Below, in pieces: positions 34,487-46,439 of a stretch of 64,000 nt of DNA. Origin of the DNA: Ophiosphaerella korrae (taxonomy: Eukaryota; Ascomycota; Dothideomycetes; Pleosporales; Phaeosphaeriaceae); assembly GCA_028456385.1 (NCBI GenBank), contig JALNQF010000060.1, positions 62,001-126,000 of the forward strand, written 5' to 3'. The position numbers were made by a program, and so were the translations under genes. Each line of letters opens with the position of its first letter. Within the stretch, counting starts at the first letter, position 1. The notes under the pieces were generated by a model. It saw only the letters and a program-made list of their open reading frames with translations, searched no databases and was not told the origin of the DNA.

Positions 34487-36502
34487 GTAACTGTCGTCTT
34501 CAATGAAATGTGCTGCAGGCTTGTTTGAAACAGTAGGGTAAAAGTTTGATAATTTAATGGTCGCTCTCGTGCCTCAAAATACTAAAGCTGGATTTTGTCG
34601 TAAGGTAGTTTTCAGTTCATGCAACATACAATGGGACAATTTCATATTTAGTCACATAAGGAGAATCAAATGATTTGCGGCGGGTTGACATACTATATTT
34701 GATTTCCACTCCACACTACTATGCCGATATCTACATAAATCTCCTGCCGCTTGTTTTCGACTTATATTATTAAGATCTAGGAATGGTGATTCGCCAAGGC
34801 TGCACACCCTGTCGCCCGCTCGTGGATCATTATAATCGTACGTTGCACAGTGCCACATACTTCGATTGTCCCAAATAGCGAGATAGTTTAATCGCCACTT
34901 AGAACGTACCTAAGCATCTTTGTTCTATGTCACGAGATTAAAAAGGTAGTTTAGCATCAAGTCAGACTCATCCCTTATGATGCCATTGGTCCTTTTGGTA
35001 AAATCTTTGTTAACATAGACCAATTTCCAGTTAGCAACAGCTTCAACATGGATTATTAAATACGTCTCAGCGACTAGCGGACATAGACAGCTTACGGTTT
35101 GTTCGTACGATTGGGTGTGTGGCGGTCAAGGTTTCACCGAAGTTTAGTTAATTCCCGCGTATCTCTTTTCGAATGAGATTTCCTAGCCTCTTAGTTTCAT
35201 CGAAAAAGAACTTTGCATTATATATCGCTGTAAGCCCCTCTAAAAAGCGTTGCATAGCTAGTGATAGACAATCGTAAATTTCATACCTGGATACCTAGAG
35301 GGTATCACCACCTGCGGGAAGGAGCGTATAAATCTTCAATATAGCATAATCTAAGGGAATAATTTAGCGTCAGCAAGGGCTTTCGAAAAGTCCCTCCGTA
35401 GCCTGCCTATGCTCAAGACATTGAAGGGTTCTCCTTTGTCCAGGTACCACAAGGTGTAAGGCTGAGCTGGGCAAGGCGACAACCAATCAAACAAATCAGT
35501 GATTAGCTGATCAGACCTCGGACGCTATACTAGTCGAGCTTTGCCCCCAACTTACGCTTCTAAAGTACTTCGTACTTTCGGTTCTTTAGGTCGGTCCCAT
35601 TCCGGGAGCTAAGCTAGTACAATTTTATTTTTCGGCATTATACTTTTCGGCTTCAGTTGGTACGAAGCACTTAACGGCTTGCAGTCCAGCTTGCAGTCCA
35701 TTATTTCCACAATTTGACGCTAGTATCTGTTTATCGGCACTAGACGCATGTGTTGTAGAAGATCCTTACCCCTGGTAACATGCTTCCAGTTTTGATATGC
35801 ATGATGCACGCTCACTAGTCATGCCCCGCCCTCCGTTACCTATCTGTCTCTCAAAGTTCGACTTAGAGTTTTTGACCATTGAACCTCCTACACACGTTAT
35901 ACGTCGGCAGGTCGGTGAAACGACCGACGCGGCGGCGGTACCATTCTGTTCCGGTCAATCGGAAGGCGTTCCGCTGGCTGATTATTTGCGCTAGGGATGC
36001 CGCGGGCCATTCATTAGTGCCAGACCTGAGTCTCAAAACTCTCCAACTTGGGTCGCAAAAAGCCTCCCACACCTCCGTCAAGCCTATGCTCTGAGCAGTT
36101 TATACCCTTGCTTGCCATGTGCAGCACGTGGCTACCGCCAAATCTTGCCCAAACTCGAAGAGCTAGAGATGCGAAGCCATTTTGACTATTCCTTCGGCGA
36201 CTGGAATTCGACGCATAGATACTTCTCTGATGATTGTTGGTTGGCGCAAACTGCGACGTCTGGGACCTAGTTTCGACCTTAACCATCTTGGTAAAAGGTA
36301 GAACTTTATGAACGCCACTACCCCCAAGTAGACGAAAAGTACGCAATCCCACGAGATGACTCGCTTCTTGATGTACGCCTCCAACCGCTTATCATTCCGC
36401 CGATTCTCTAAGACTGCAAGAAAATAATATCAGTGTACAACGCATCTGAGCTACTGAAACTGGTTTCTCGTCTCCTCTGATTTCAATTTCTACACGTCCA
36501 AC
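34487..36502. other. Intergenic, no convincing gene
   Basis: 2 kb between the oxygenase relic and the second rhodopsin-domain gene. A minus-strand frame at 36163-36384 has one hydrophobic span (CVLFVYLGVVAFIKFYLL) followed by a basic stretch; it could be a gene fragment but has no recognised family. A direct repeat GCTTGCAGTCCA(GC) occurs twice near 35675-35700. AT-rich 34900-35350. Confidence 0.4.
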
Positions 36503-37925
36503 ATGCCTGAAGTTTGGGTAGAGTTTGGCGGGATACGAGTCGATATCAGCAAGCTCGACTTTAACGACCATTCGTCCCGCGTTACGGAAGTCAAAACGTC
36601 AAACACGATCATGATCGCCCTCGTTGTTTTTGTTATCAGTCTTCGCCTGTTCACCCGGATACGATATGTAAAGCAAATATTTGTGGAAGATGGTGAGCTA
36701 TCGCAAATGTCTGTTAAGTACCCAACAACTAACCTAGGTAGTTCTCATCATACTTGCGGCAGTTCTTACTATAGCTCTCGCCTCTACCTGTATCTCCGGT
36801 ATGTAGGATCCTATGTAGCCTAAGCAATGCTGATGGTAATAGCCACAGACCAAGGACTTGGAACGCATGTGTAAGATTGCCTAGTGTACGAACGAACCAG
36901 TTTGTTCCTATTACTCACGTTGACCTTACAGATGGCTATTCCCTCTTGGTTCAATATTTCGGCAAGTCAAAGCCTGCATTTTAGTAAGCATATTAAAACC
37001 TAAATTGAGACGCAACTACCAAACATCTAATTATGCGCAGTATTTGTTCGTCAGCCAAATATTGTATGCCTTTGCGATCGCCTTGACGAAAGCCGCCATT
37101 ATCTCATCATACTTACGCCTCATATCGGATCGAAGCTTTCGCATTGTTCTTTATGTAACAGCATTCGTTACCTTCGGCCTATGGGTTTGTGGCGTTTTTG
37201 TCACCATCTTCCAATGTCAACCAGTCTCAGGAGCTTGGAATTTCGAGGTTCAAAAGTCATGTATCGACTACGTGACCTATTTGTATGTGGCTTCAGGGAT
37301 TAACGTACTCACTGATGTTGTTCTCTGCCTTCTGCCGATGCCACATTTTTGGTAAGCATTTCATTTGAGGTTCAAAGGAGTGTGACTAACAACCGTCATG
37401 AAGGAAGCTCAATATGCCGCGCAAACAGCGTGTAGTCCTTTGTATACTTTTCATCGGCGGTGGAGGGTGAGTCTCACCTACTGAAGAGTTTCATACACAT
37501 AGGTTGTCACTGAAACTGTCTAGAGCATGCGTGGCATGCATTGTCCGAATGTTCTATCTCGGCAACCTTCGCATACTGGATGTGACCTGTAGGTCAACAT
37601 GATTTGGTGCTCCCTGCTTGTTTCTTTGCACTAACATGTCCCAGACCGGAGTGTTCCAGGTCTCAACCTGACTGTCATCGAATGTAGTCTTGGCATAACA
37701 TGTGTTAGCATTCCCGCTCTTCGTCCACTAGCTGTAACGCTCTTCCCACGCGTATTTCGAACCATGCGATCGTCTACAGATGATTCAGAACAACAAGCAA
37801 GAAGTCTCCCTTTGAGCAACATCTCGGCCAGACGCACTGTGACTACCGTTGCCTCGGATAAGCCTGTGGAAGGCAATGGATTTCGACGTCTTCCTTCTAT
37901 TGAAGCACTTAGTCAAGCGGCTTAG
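36503..37925 (+). CDS. Fungal rhodopsin-domain integral membrane protein, right flank of cluster
   Basis: Eight exons join in phase: 36503-36692, 36742-36798, 36849-36870, 36932-36983, 37041-37351, 37404-37466, 37524-37588 and 37645-37925, giving 346 aa. It begins MPEVWVEFGGIRVDISK. Landmarks are RLFTRIRYVKQIFVED, DQGLGTHVW, LFVSQILYAFAIALTKAAII, FQCQPVSGAWNF, GINVLTDVVLCLLPMP and CVACIVRMFYLGNL. The C-terminal tail is Ser-rich and cytosolic in style. It belongs to the same broad family as the gene at 13526-14954 but a different subgroup (LTKAAIISSYLR against LLKAAILLEWTRL), so this is not a simple local duplication. A surface-sensing or signalling role is family-level speculation. Confidence 0.88.
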
Positions 37926-38557
37926 GGAAAATGCTAGCTGGTCGGAGTTTTAATATCTAGACAGTTAAGATAATCATATGCGCTAAAAACGTAAATATAA
38001 TGATTCACCGCTGATTGCCAAATGTGGTTTTCAGCTCTTCTTACCCCGGCACCAATCGCTAATCTGATCTCGCAAAATTGCACTCACAACCGCAAATTCA
38101 TCTCGGTAGCTTTATGTTGGACGGAATATAAGCAGCGACTGGAGGCTCCAAGACAGAACGCTGGCACGCCCTGACGATCTTTGCGATGCCGCAACACACT
38201 ATTGTTAGACAAACTGCAAATAGCTGCTCCCCCTAAATACCCTATGTACAGAGTCTGTTGAATATAACAACTCCAGCTCCGCGTAGTAAAGTAAATAATC
38301 TAGTTTGAACGTTTATACCTCAGCCTAAGTCATTGCGAGAAGGCATTGTTGCTTGAATATAGGGAAACACCAATAGGTATAGTGATAAGATGGCAGTGAA
38401 CTCTATTTCACTAAATTAGAGCTATCGAGGAAAAGCCTCGTAGTCACTATATATGATGTACATGAAAATCCGTTTTCTTTTACCAGTCATTTCTCATTCT
38501 CCACAATACGATTGTAGAAGTCGCCGAAGGTTTTTGTAATGCCGCTGGGCTTGGGAT
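37926..38557. other. Convergent intergenic region
   Basis: 3' flanks of two converging genes. Nothing recognised. Confidence 0.5.
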
Positions 38558-39085
38558 CTATAGGAGCCAGGTCCCAATAGCTCCAGCGATGGCGACAAGG
38601 ACGCCCTGGGCACCAAGTCCAACCTTTGCACCAGCGCCAGGAGCCTGAGATGCAGCCGCACCCGGGGCGGTGACATTGGCGGGCCTCGTGGTGGTAGCGG
38701 CGCGAGAAGTGGCGTTGGCACCAGCAGGCAGAGTTGAAGGCTTGGGGACACCGCTGGGGCAGTGCCAGTGGTCGTTGTGAGGCTCGCACGTGGTAGCGGA
38801 GACGGCATGATCATGGTCGTCATGGGCGGCACTGGAACCAGAAGTCATAGCTACAGAGGCGGTGACAGAAGTCTTTGCGCCGACTGAAGGAGGCGTAGTG
38901 GGCTTGGGAACGCCGGAGGGACAATGCCTTGGTCATGTTAGCGGAGGTCAAAAACACGTGACGGCCTCTATTTACCAATGGTCATCATGGGGCTCGCAGA
39001 CGCCGCTCACAGTGGCAGAAACCGTATCGACACCCTGGGCAATGACAGCAGCAGCGGCCGCGAGGAGAATCAATGTGACCTTCAT
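38558..39085 (-). CDS. Small GPI-anchored secreted protein with a duplicated CEPH-DHWHCPSGVPKP motif
   Basis: Two exons, 39085-38976 and 38927-38558, join in phase and give 159 aa. It starts with a signal peptide (MKVTLILLAAAAAVIAQG). The mature part holds two copies of a His/Cys-rich unit: CEPHDDHW/HCPSGVPKP, split by the intron, and CEPHNDHWHCPSGVPKP. A His/Asp-rich spacer lies between them (AAHDDHDHAV). Then comes a Thr/Ala/Pro-rich, likely O-glycosylated stalk and a C-terminal hydrophobic tail (GVLVAIAGAIGTWLL) typical of GPI-anchor addition. The likely location is the plasma membrane or cell wall. The function is unknown. The clustered His, Asp and Cys residues could bind a metal ion, but that is inference. 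The intron lies exactly inside the first repeat unit. Confidence 0.8.
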
Positions 39086-40708
39086 TTTAGATTCGGGCGG
39101 GCAACTGAAGCTAGTGTTGCGTTGTTGAGTGTAAGCTGTAGCGTCGTGTCGAGAGTAAGAAACAAAGCAAATGCAAGAAAATGAAGTTTATATCCTTTCC
39201 CAGGCTAGAGCTTTCACCTGCGGACGCGTGCGAGCCTGGCGTGGGCCAAGGCAATGGTGCGATCTTGGCATGTCCATCGCGGTGCTCAGGTACCTGCAAC
39301 CTTGCTCTATGGCACGCATTTGACTGGCTACACAACCGCACAAGCTTGAATAGCCTGATAGTCTGCGCCCATAATGTGGAATTAGCTGTTGGACTGAAGA
39401 AATCTGCACTTGGCACACGGGTCGAGGTGAGGACTGGGTCGGGTTGGAGATGTGGCGCAAAAAAAAATCGAGCATGTGCTCCATGGTACAATGCTGTAGG
39501 AAATTCCCCATGTTTGGCTTGTGCAAGACCATCAGGTACAACAGCTCGTAAGTAGCATAGAGATATCAACAGATACCTAAAGCCTCACTCATTAAGTTGC
39601 TGCCAGAGTTGGATGATCTGTTTCACGCTTGGCGTAATGTCGACTTCCACAGCGCGAAAATGAGGTTTTTACAGATAATCGTAGCATTGCATATTTATTT
39701 GATATTCCAACTGATTGATCATGCAGGCTGCGCAGGTACCTTTTTCGCAGTCATCACGTCCCCAACAGCCAGTTCCTCGGGTTCTAGGCCGGGAACGGTT
39801 ACTGCAAGTGGTATCCTAGTGATTCAATACATAGCAACACATGCATTCGCTTAAGCCATTGAGGAAGCGAATGACCTTGTTGCTAGGTCCGATATACGCG
39901 TGTTTGACTTTTTTCGTCGATGGTACTCTGAAAATTGGAAATGTTTCCTGAACAAAGACGCGAAACCGGGCACAACATCATCGAGTAGGAAATGATACGA
40001 CCTTTAGCACCTACGGCACATATTATCAAAAGCACAACATGATGTGGTCGTTGGCATCTATTGACCTTGCGCATACTGTGTGCTGCCTATCTAGGTAAGC
40101 TCACGTTACTAGAGAGGATTATGCATGTCGTTCGCTCGTTCCATCTAAGGTAGCGTTCATGCTACCGGGTTACCATGGATGCATTGAATGACTATCCGAC
40201 GAGACATGAAGCTCTGACTCGCGTCCTCGCAACTCTGCATTGAAATATTGCAAAGACTGGCAAGCAGAACGTGGTATGAAACCAGGCACATGCACATTTC
40301 TCGCATCTCGATTTCGGGCTTGGGGACGATGAACCCCTGTCAGGACTCTGCGATACTGACTTGCATAGATAATAAACAGGTTGCTTATTCCCTTATCAAG
40401 GTCTCGAAAAAATACCAGCTAAGAGTGGCCATCTTACAGATGGTGCGCGAGGTTATTCGACGCCGAATATTGATGATCCCTTCTTATCTTCTCCTATAGC
40501 AAAGGATGAGAGAATGATGCACATGCGTTCGGGTTTACCGATGGTTTTTGCCTGCAGTGTTCTCTCTTTCGCCGGTTTCGATTGACGCGGTAACACGAGT
40601 GACGCTAGCCAATGAGTATGTCATACCACTGGATGGAAGTGTCAGCGATGCATTACCCTAACTTTGCCATACGATATTTCATGACCTTCTGAATCGTCTG
40701 ATAACTAC
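39086..40708. other. Intergenic, no supported gene
   Basis: Open frames at 39181-39555 and 39597-39854 have no family features, and the first overlaps others on the opposite strand. Probably promoter sequence for the GPI protein followed by non-coding DNA. Confidence 0.45.
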
Positions 40709-41692
40709 CTACCGTGTCCGTCGGTTAAATGAACACCCTAACGCCAAAGGCTTAACACAAAGATGAGGCTATTGAGCCGCTAATAATATCTATTATTATA
40801 AGATCTCTTAGTAGAGTAGTAAATAGAAGCTTGCGATCAATTTTTACTATCTATATTTCTTTAAAACCTTAACGTTGCAGCTACATAATATAATCCTTCG
40901 TAGTGTAGCATCTTAAACTTTGCTAGTATCTTGAACTTACCTAGCACGACGTACTTGTTTCTATCGCTTATTACTTGCTAAGGCTAAGGCTAAGACCTTT
41001 CTCTTCTCTTTCTAAGATAATTAGAGAGCTTTAGTAGAGTCTCTCTCCTCTTTCTAACGCGCGCGTTTAGTAGCCTTAGTAGCTTTCTCTTTCTCTTTCT
41101 CTCTCTATACAACTCTCTTTAGCCTCTCCCTTTTTAAAGAGCTAAGTAGCCTCTCTTAGCTTCCTTATCTTAGCTTTCTAGAGTTTCTCTTCTACCTTTC
41201 TTTCCTATTTAGTAGTCTCTTATATACGTACTTCTCTTACTTTCCTAGGTAACTAGAATTAATTATAACTATAAGTCTCCTAACGTGTAACGAAGGTTCT
41301 CAGAACACTCGAGACTCTTGTGAACTCTGGTACGAGTTGGGGGCGGGGCCGATACACCAGAAATCATGACGTTGTATAGTTGTAGTCCAAAGCGGGGCAG
41401 ATGCGCTACACGAGCGCATAAAAAGCTCTACACTTGCGAAAAGAGTAGAGCAAGTATTATTCTCTCTTAGACACTAGTAGTACCCTTCATTACTATTCGT
41501 CATCCCTTCACTATCTCCTGTGGCCTACGGCAAGTACTATTGTCTTCCAGCTACCTCTTGACACTTTAATAGCTGCTTGAATTAGATCTATATTGGTAGA
41601 GTTATGAGGCGTTGAAGTTGGTGTACTTTGCGTGTTCAGATGTTAGGGTGTTCATTGTGCCGAGGTGTTCATTTAACCGACGGACACGGTAG
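40709..41692. mobile_element. Non-autonomous TIR element, about 0.98 kb
   Basis: Ends at 40711 and 41690 carry perfect inverted repeats starting CCGTGTCCGTCGGTTAAATG and continuing to GAACACC, and both ends are flanked by TA, as for Tc1-mariner insertions. Inside the right end the motif (AATGAACACC) occurs a second time as a subterminal copy. The interior is AT-rich on the left, then CT-rich (41000-41240), and has no coding capacity. The interior at 40758-40893 resembles 187-316. The right end lies 170 bp from the AidB-like gene start. Confidence 0.75.
40758..40893. repeat. AT-rich dispersed repeat, copy 2 (inside the TIR element)
   Basis: Partner of 187-316; see that entry for the shared blocks. 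Confidence 0.55.
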
Positions 41693-41863
41693 TTGGGCAT
41701 GATGTGTATTTCACAAGTCTTTTTTTATATGTTCACCGTCGCTGCGGGGTTTAGCCGAGGTAACTAGGCGTTGACTAGGTATGGAGCGCCAACACCTGTG
41801 AGATTGATTTACAACGACGCTGTCCTGCTGGTAACTCCTACCTAAGAATGATCACATCAAACA

Positions 41864-43828
41864 ATGCAAAATTCAAGACTAGCTTCCTCCTCGAGATCCG
41901 GTTTCTTTCAAGCTCTACCGGTGCTTCCCCCCCAGTACACTTCGCTGGACGAGTTATCACCGCAGATTAAGCAGCAGTATAAAAGTGCAGCTGAAGCTTC
42001 GGATGACCGAGTCATTACTAGAATAATTGACCTCTATCTCCCACCAAATTCGACTAAGGTCACAAAGCATGCGCACCACATCGCACGCCGATCTCTAGAT
42101 CCCTCCGTCCTTGTCCATGCCACGGATGCGGAAATAAACCACCCTGTCCTTCGCCCATTAACTACGTTTGGCGAAGAAAACAGAAACGATCCCCTCTGGA
42201 CATCCACGGGATGGCAGAAACTAAAGGAGACTGGCTACGAGGAAGGAGTCGTGGCAGTTGCATATGACCAGTCACAAACTGCCTTCAATCGTCGGATTCA
42301 TGCGTCCCTAATTAACCACATCTGGAGTTGCACAGGAACTATGACAGGCTGTCCAATGACTATGACCGACGGTGCAGCCACACTGTTGGCTAGGCACGTG
42401 AACGATCCGGACCATGACCAACCAGGTCGCAGTCAAGTTTTTCGGAATGTCTACGAGAGATTGACGAGTCGTGATCCAAAGTTGGCATGGACCAGCGGAC
42501 AGTGGATGACAGAGCGGGCTGGTGGAAGCGACGTCTCCGGGACAGAAACCATTGCGACTCGAATATCGGTTGAGGAGGCTGAACGTGAGGCTAATGCCGG
42601 GAAGTCCCTCGACGCTAGTGGCATGCCGCTTGGTCCCTGGATGATCAATGGATTCAAGTGGTTCAGCAGCGCTACCGATTCTGAAATGGCAGTGTTGCTA
42701 GCGCGAACGAGCAAAGGTGGACTGTCAGCCTTTTATATCCCAATGCGACGACAAGTAGGCCGAAAGACTGAGCTGAATGGTGTTCGTCTTCAGCGGCTGA
42801 AGAACAAGCTTGGCACAAGGTCTCTACCTACCGCCGAACTTGAGCTTGAAGGCGCGCGGGGTTGGTTGATTGGAACAGAGGGAGAAGGTGTTAAAGAGAT
42901 ATCAGCCATCCTCAACATAACCAGGCTCAGTACAGGAGGTGGAGGTGCCGCCAATTGGAGTCGAGGCCTTGCCATATGTCGTGCATACAGCAAGGTTCGT
43001 AGCGTCCGCGGCGGCCTTCTAGCAGAAAACCCAGCGCATCTACGTTGGATGGCAGAAGAAACTGTGAAATACTGGGCTGCTGCTCACTTTGCTTTTCTGA
43101 GTGTTGCCCTACAAGGCTCCCTGGAACAAGATTGGGCAAAGATGGTGGCCAATACAAAGGCCGCAAAGCTTATACCGCAGGATAAGGCGCATGTAGCAGC
43201 CCTTCTCAGACTCATATTGCCCGTTATGAAGGCGCAAGTTAGTGTTGCTTCCGTGCACGGCCTGAGGCAATGTATGGAATGCCTAGGAGGTGTCGGCTAC
43301 TGCGAGAACAACGAAGACGGTGGGCTTTTGAACATTGCAAAAATTTACCGGGACAACCTAGTCAACCCAATTTGGGAAGGAACCGTCAGTGTAATGGCAG
43401 AAGATGTCGTACGTGTACTACTCGACCAGCGGCTTGGGAGTGGCAACACGCTCGTTAACTTATTTGCGCCATGGGCACGCAGTGTGTTAGGCAATTGCTC
43501 CCCTTCATTCCACCAGGAGGTACAACATGTCGAGAAGCGACTACAGGTTCTTCTCTCTTTATGCGATGGAGTGCAGAAGGGAGAGCTACTGTATCGAGGC
43601 AGAGAACTCTTAGAGCATATTGAGTTCGTCGTCACCAGCCTGTGCCTCCTTTACGATGCGTCGGTAAATCCAGAACCTATCGCTGAGGTGGTTGCGAGAC
43701 GATGGGTCGGGTCCAAGGCTATCGCGACGCCAACACAAAGTCCTCAACTGGATTGGGCAGAAACTGTGAAGATTGATAAGATGATTTTCCTTGGCCATCA
43801 GGGATTCCGCGATACTTCCAAGCTGTAA
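41864..43828 (+). CDS. AidB-like acyl-CoA dehydrogenase family flavoprotein
   Basis: A single open frame of 654 aa beginning MQNSRLASSSRSGFFQALPV. Signatures are TGCPMTMTDGAATLL, the FAD/substrate loop WMTERAGGSDVSGTET, GFKWFSSATDSEMAVLLAR, and KNKLGTRSLPTAELELEGARGW. The C-terminal all-alpha domain has NITRLSTGGGGAANWSRGLA and GLRQCMECLGGVGYCEN, then IYRDNLVNPIWEGTVSVMAEDV. This matches the AidB-like group of acyl-CoA dehydrogenases in fungi, longer than the usual 400-aa enzymes. They bind FAD; their substrates are mostly unknown. The final residues (HQGFRDTSKL) include no obvious targeting signal. No intron or lesion is present. Its neighbours (MFS transporter, SDR, glyoxalase-fold protein) suggest a catabolic or tailoring group. 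Confidence 0.85.
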   Translation: MQNSRLASSSRSGFFQALPVLPPQYTSLDELSPQIKQQYKSAAEASDDRVITRIIDLYLPPNSTKVTKHAHHIARRSLDPSVLVHATDAEINHPVLRPLTTFGEENRNDPLWTSTGWQKLKETGYEEGVVAVAYDQSQTAFNRRIHASLINHIWSCTGTMTGCPMTMTDGAATLLARHVNDPDHDQPGRSQVFRNVYERLTSRDPKLAWTSGQWMTERAGGSDVSGTETIATRISVEEAEREANAGKSLDASGMPLGPWMINGFKWFSSATDSEMAVLLARTSKGGLSAFYIPMRRQVGRKTELNGVRLQRLKNKLGTRSLPTAELELEGARGWLIGTEGEGVKEISAILNITRLSTGGGGAANWSRGLAICRAYSKVRSVRGGLLAENPAHLRWMAEETVKYWAAAHFAFLSVALQGSLEQDWAKMVANTKAAKLIPQDKAHVAALLRLILPVMKAQVSVASVHGLRQCMECLGGVGYCENNEDGGLLNIAKIYRDNLVNPIWEGTVSVMAEDVVRVLLDQRLGSGNTLVNLFAPWARSVLGNCSPSFHQEVQHVEKRLQVLLSLCDGVQKGELLYRGRELLEHIEFVVTSLCLLYDASVNPEPIAEVVARRWVGSKAIATPTQSPQLDWAETVKIDKMIFLGHQGFRDTSKL

Positions 43829-44749
43829 ATACGTTCCCAGTTCATCGGGGCACAACAGCCCTACCTAAAAGAAAATGCAGATTTGTATGCCACGTTTTCT
43901 TCTGGTGACATATCCATGAATTTGTCCAATCATAGCATGTTGGGGTTGTGACAAGCTACGTTAGCGTATTGGACATGGCTCGCTTCCCCGCAATGTCCGA
44001 CACCTTTCTCCGACAGTACCACTGGTTGTGTATGAGCGTAATGGGTCTCCACTTAAAAGCCGAAAACAGGCAAAATTTGAGTTTCAGATATGAGAGTTTT
44101 TGAAAGAGAGTAACCGGTATGTTCTGCTAGGGCTGAACACGTCAGGATTCAATATTTGATCTCGCATGTGTTTTTCATCGCATGCTCATATCAGCTGTCA
44201 ATAAACGGTTATTGTGAGAAATAGATGCAGATTTATCATAACCGCCCCTAACTTCGTGAAGGCCAACATGCATATGAGAGGACGAACCAGTCAAGTTAAA
44301 CTATCTCGTCATTTGTGCATGCGCTGTGCTGACTTTGAAAAGCGACAATACAACTGGTGCCACGGTTCACTGATGTAAGACAAAACACTCGCTAGACCAA
44401 GTGCTTTTGTCGGCCCAATCAGCGTATTCCGCGATGTGCTAATGCGAAAGGAAAGCTAGACCTAATCGTGTCAAAGATGAGCTAGCGCTATGGCTGGCTG
44501 CATTCTTCAGAGCTTATTGGCATACTTCGGACTGAGAAGATAATTTCTATGGCCCAGCTGATGATCCTACATTAGATGCGTCACGCTGCATACTCCAAAA
44601 CTCGCTAGTCATACCAGTCCCGTGCAATCATTACAATCTTGCCGGACAAGGCTTTATCATATATAAAACGACAGCTCGACCCTGTCAATCTACTTCCAAC
44701 CCACAATATCAAATCAACCCACCACATCAGGATCCGAGAGAAAGTCAAC
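43829..44749. other. Intergenic, promoter side of the MFS gene
   Basis: No coding signal. The stretch 44660-44700 (ATCATATATAAAACGACAG) resembles a TATA box about 90 bp upstream of the start at 44750. Confidence 0.5.
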
Positions 44750-46439
44750 ATGACGACTGACCCCAAGGATGGACTCGTACCAGGTACGGAGATCATGAAC
44801 AGTGATGGAACAGCAAAAAAAGCACTGATTCCTCGGCCTTCATCTGATCCCCAGGATCCACTGAATTGGTCGACATCATGGAAATGTGAGTTTTCAGCCT
44901 AAGTAGCATCAAAGACTACTACTAATATATCAGGGTAGTGATGGTCATGGCCAGCCAGTGGGTTTTCACTTGGATTTCGGTCACCGGGGCGCTTTCAATC
45001 GCACCAATGTTCCCACTCCTCGGACAAGAGTTTCACCTTAACAACAATCAACTTTCCATGCTGACTGGAATAACGGTTATCACACTTGGGTTCGCAAACT
45101 TCATCATTGTGCCATTGAGCAATATCTTTGGACGTCGGGCTGTCAGCTTAGTCTTCTCGGTCCTCATCATGTTGACTTGTATTTGGCAAGCCCTCGCCAC
45201 TTCACATCGAAGTCTACTTGTTGCTCGAGCTATGAACGGCTTGGTGTCTGCCACTAGTGAATCCATTCCTGTTCAGATGATCGCAGACGTGTTCTTTCTT
45301 CATGAACGAGGTCTATGGACTGGTGTTTACTTGTAAGCCTATAACTTTGGAGTCGACATTAGCGGCTGACGATTTCTAGCACGGGCTACTTTCTAGGAGC
45401 GTTCCTCGGTCCCGTAATGGCTGGCAATCTGGGAGGCCATTACGGCTGGAAATCGTTCTTCTGGCTAGAAACTGCACTTTCAGCTTTTGCAATCGTGCTG
45501 ATTGCAATCACTTTCCCAGAAACAAAATATCATCGCAAGAGCGGGGGCAGCGTTTCGGTGAGCACTGCCGGTGGTGAAACCGCACATCAAGGAGAGAAGT
45601 TGGCATCTGATGCTGCTGCTCAGAACTCGGAGAGCAGTTCAATCGATACCCCTCCCGTTATCAAGGGACGGCCTTCACGTGCTCAGTTCATGCCTTTTCG
45701 GAAACCAGATTCGCGTTGGAAGATGTTCGTTGTTCGCGACACGTGGACACCCATCAAGGTGTTTTTCAACCCAATCATTCTGTGGGCAGGTCTCATGCTT
45801 GCGGGTCCCGCCGACCTCGTCCTTTTCTTTAACATCACCGAGTCTCCGGTCCTCGCCGCACCGCCGTATAACTTCAAGCCCCCTCAAGTTGGTTACACCA
45901 ACTTTGCATTCGTTGTTGGTGCACTCATTGGCCTTGCAACTGCAGGTCCCTACTCAGATTGGGTCGCTGCTCGTGCCACGCGCAAAAATGGTGGAGTCCG
46001 CGAGGCTGAAATGCGCTTACCTGCATTATGGGGTTACATGATTATAACGATGCTATCCCTTATCCTTGGTGGTTTGGCATATCAACAAAAGTGGGCATGG
46101 GGCCATATAGTAGTTTGGGGCTACGGATTGGCCGGTCTTTCCGTGACCACAGTCCCTACAATCTGCATTGCATACGCTATCGATTGCTACAAACCAATCT
46201 CCGGGGAAATCATGGTCGTTGCAACTGTTTGCAAGAACTTCATAGCATTTTCATACAGCTACTGGGTGTTCGATCTTGCACATGCAAGCAAAAATGGCTG
46301 GATCACGCCTGCGATGGTCATCTTTGCATGCACAGTTGGTCCAGCGGTTTTTGCGCTTCCGCTGTACTACGGGCTTGGGAAGAGGATCAGGAATTGGACG
46401 AAAGATTCGGATGTTCATCGTATGGAGGAGATCATCTAA
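44750..46439 (+). CDS. MFS transporter, DHA1-type (12 TM)
   Basis: Three exons, 44750-44885, 44939-45332 and 45380-46439, join in phase and give 529 aa. The start MTTDPKDGLVPGTEIMN follows a good context (GTCAACATGA). The N-tail carries the DPQDPLNWSTSWK signature of this fungal subfamily. Membrane spans follow with SNIFGRRAVSLVFSVLIML (motif A), RAMNGLVSATSESIPVQMIADVFFLHERG, and GYFLGAFLGPVMAGNLGGHYGWKSFFW (motif C). A long polar loop (about residues 240-330) lies between the two six-TM halves. It is a proton-coupled drug or metabolite transporter of the plasma membrane; the substrate is unknown. It lies downstream of the AidB-like gene on the same strand. Confidence 0.87.
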
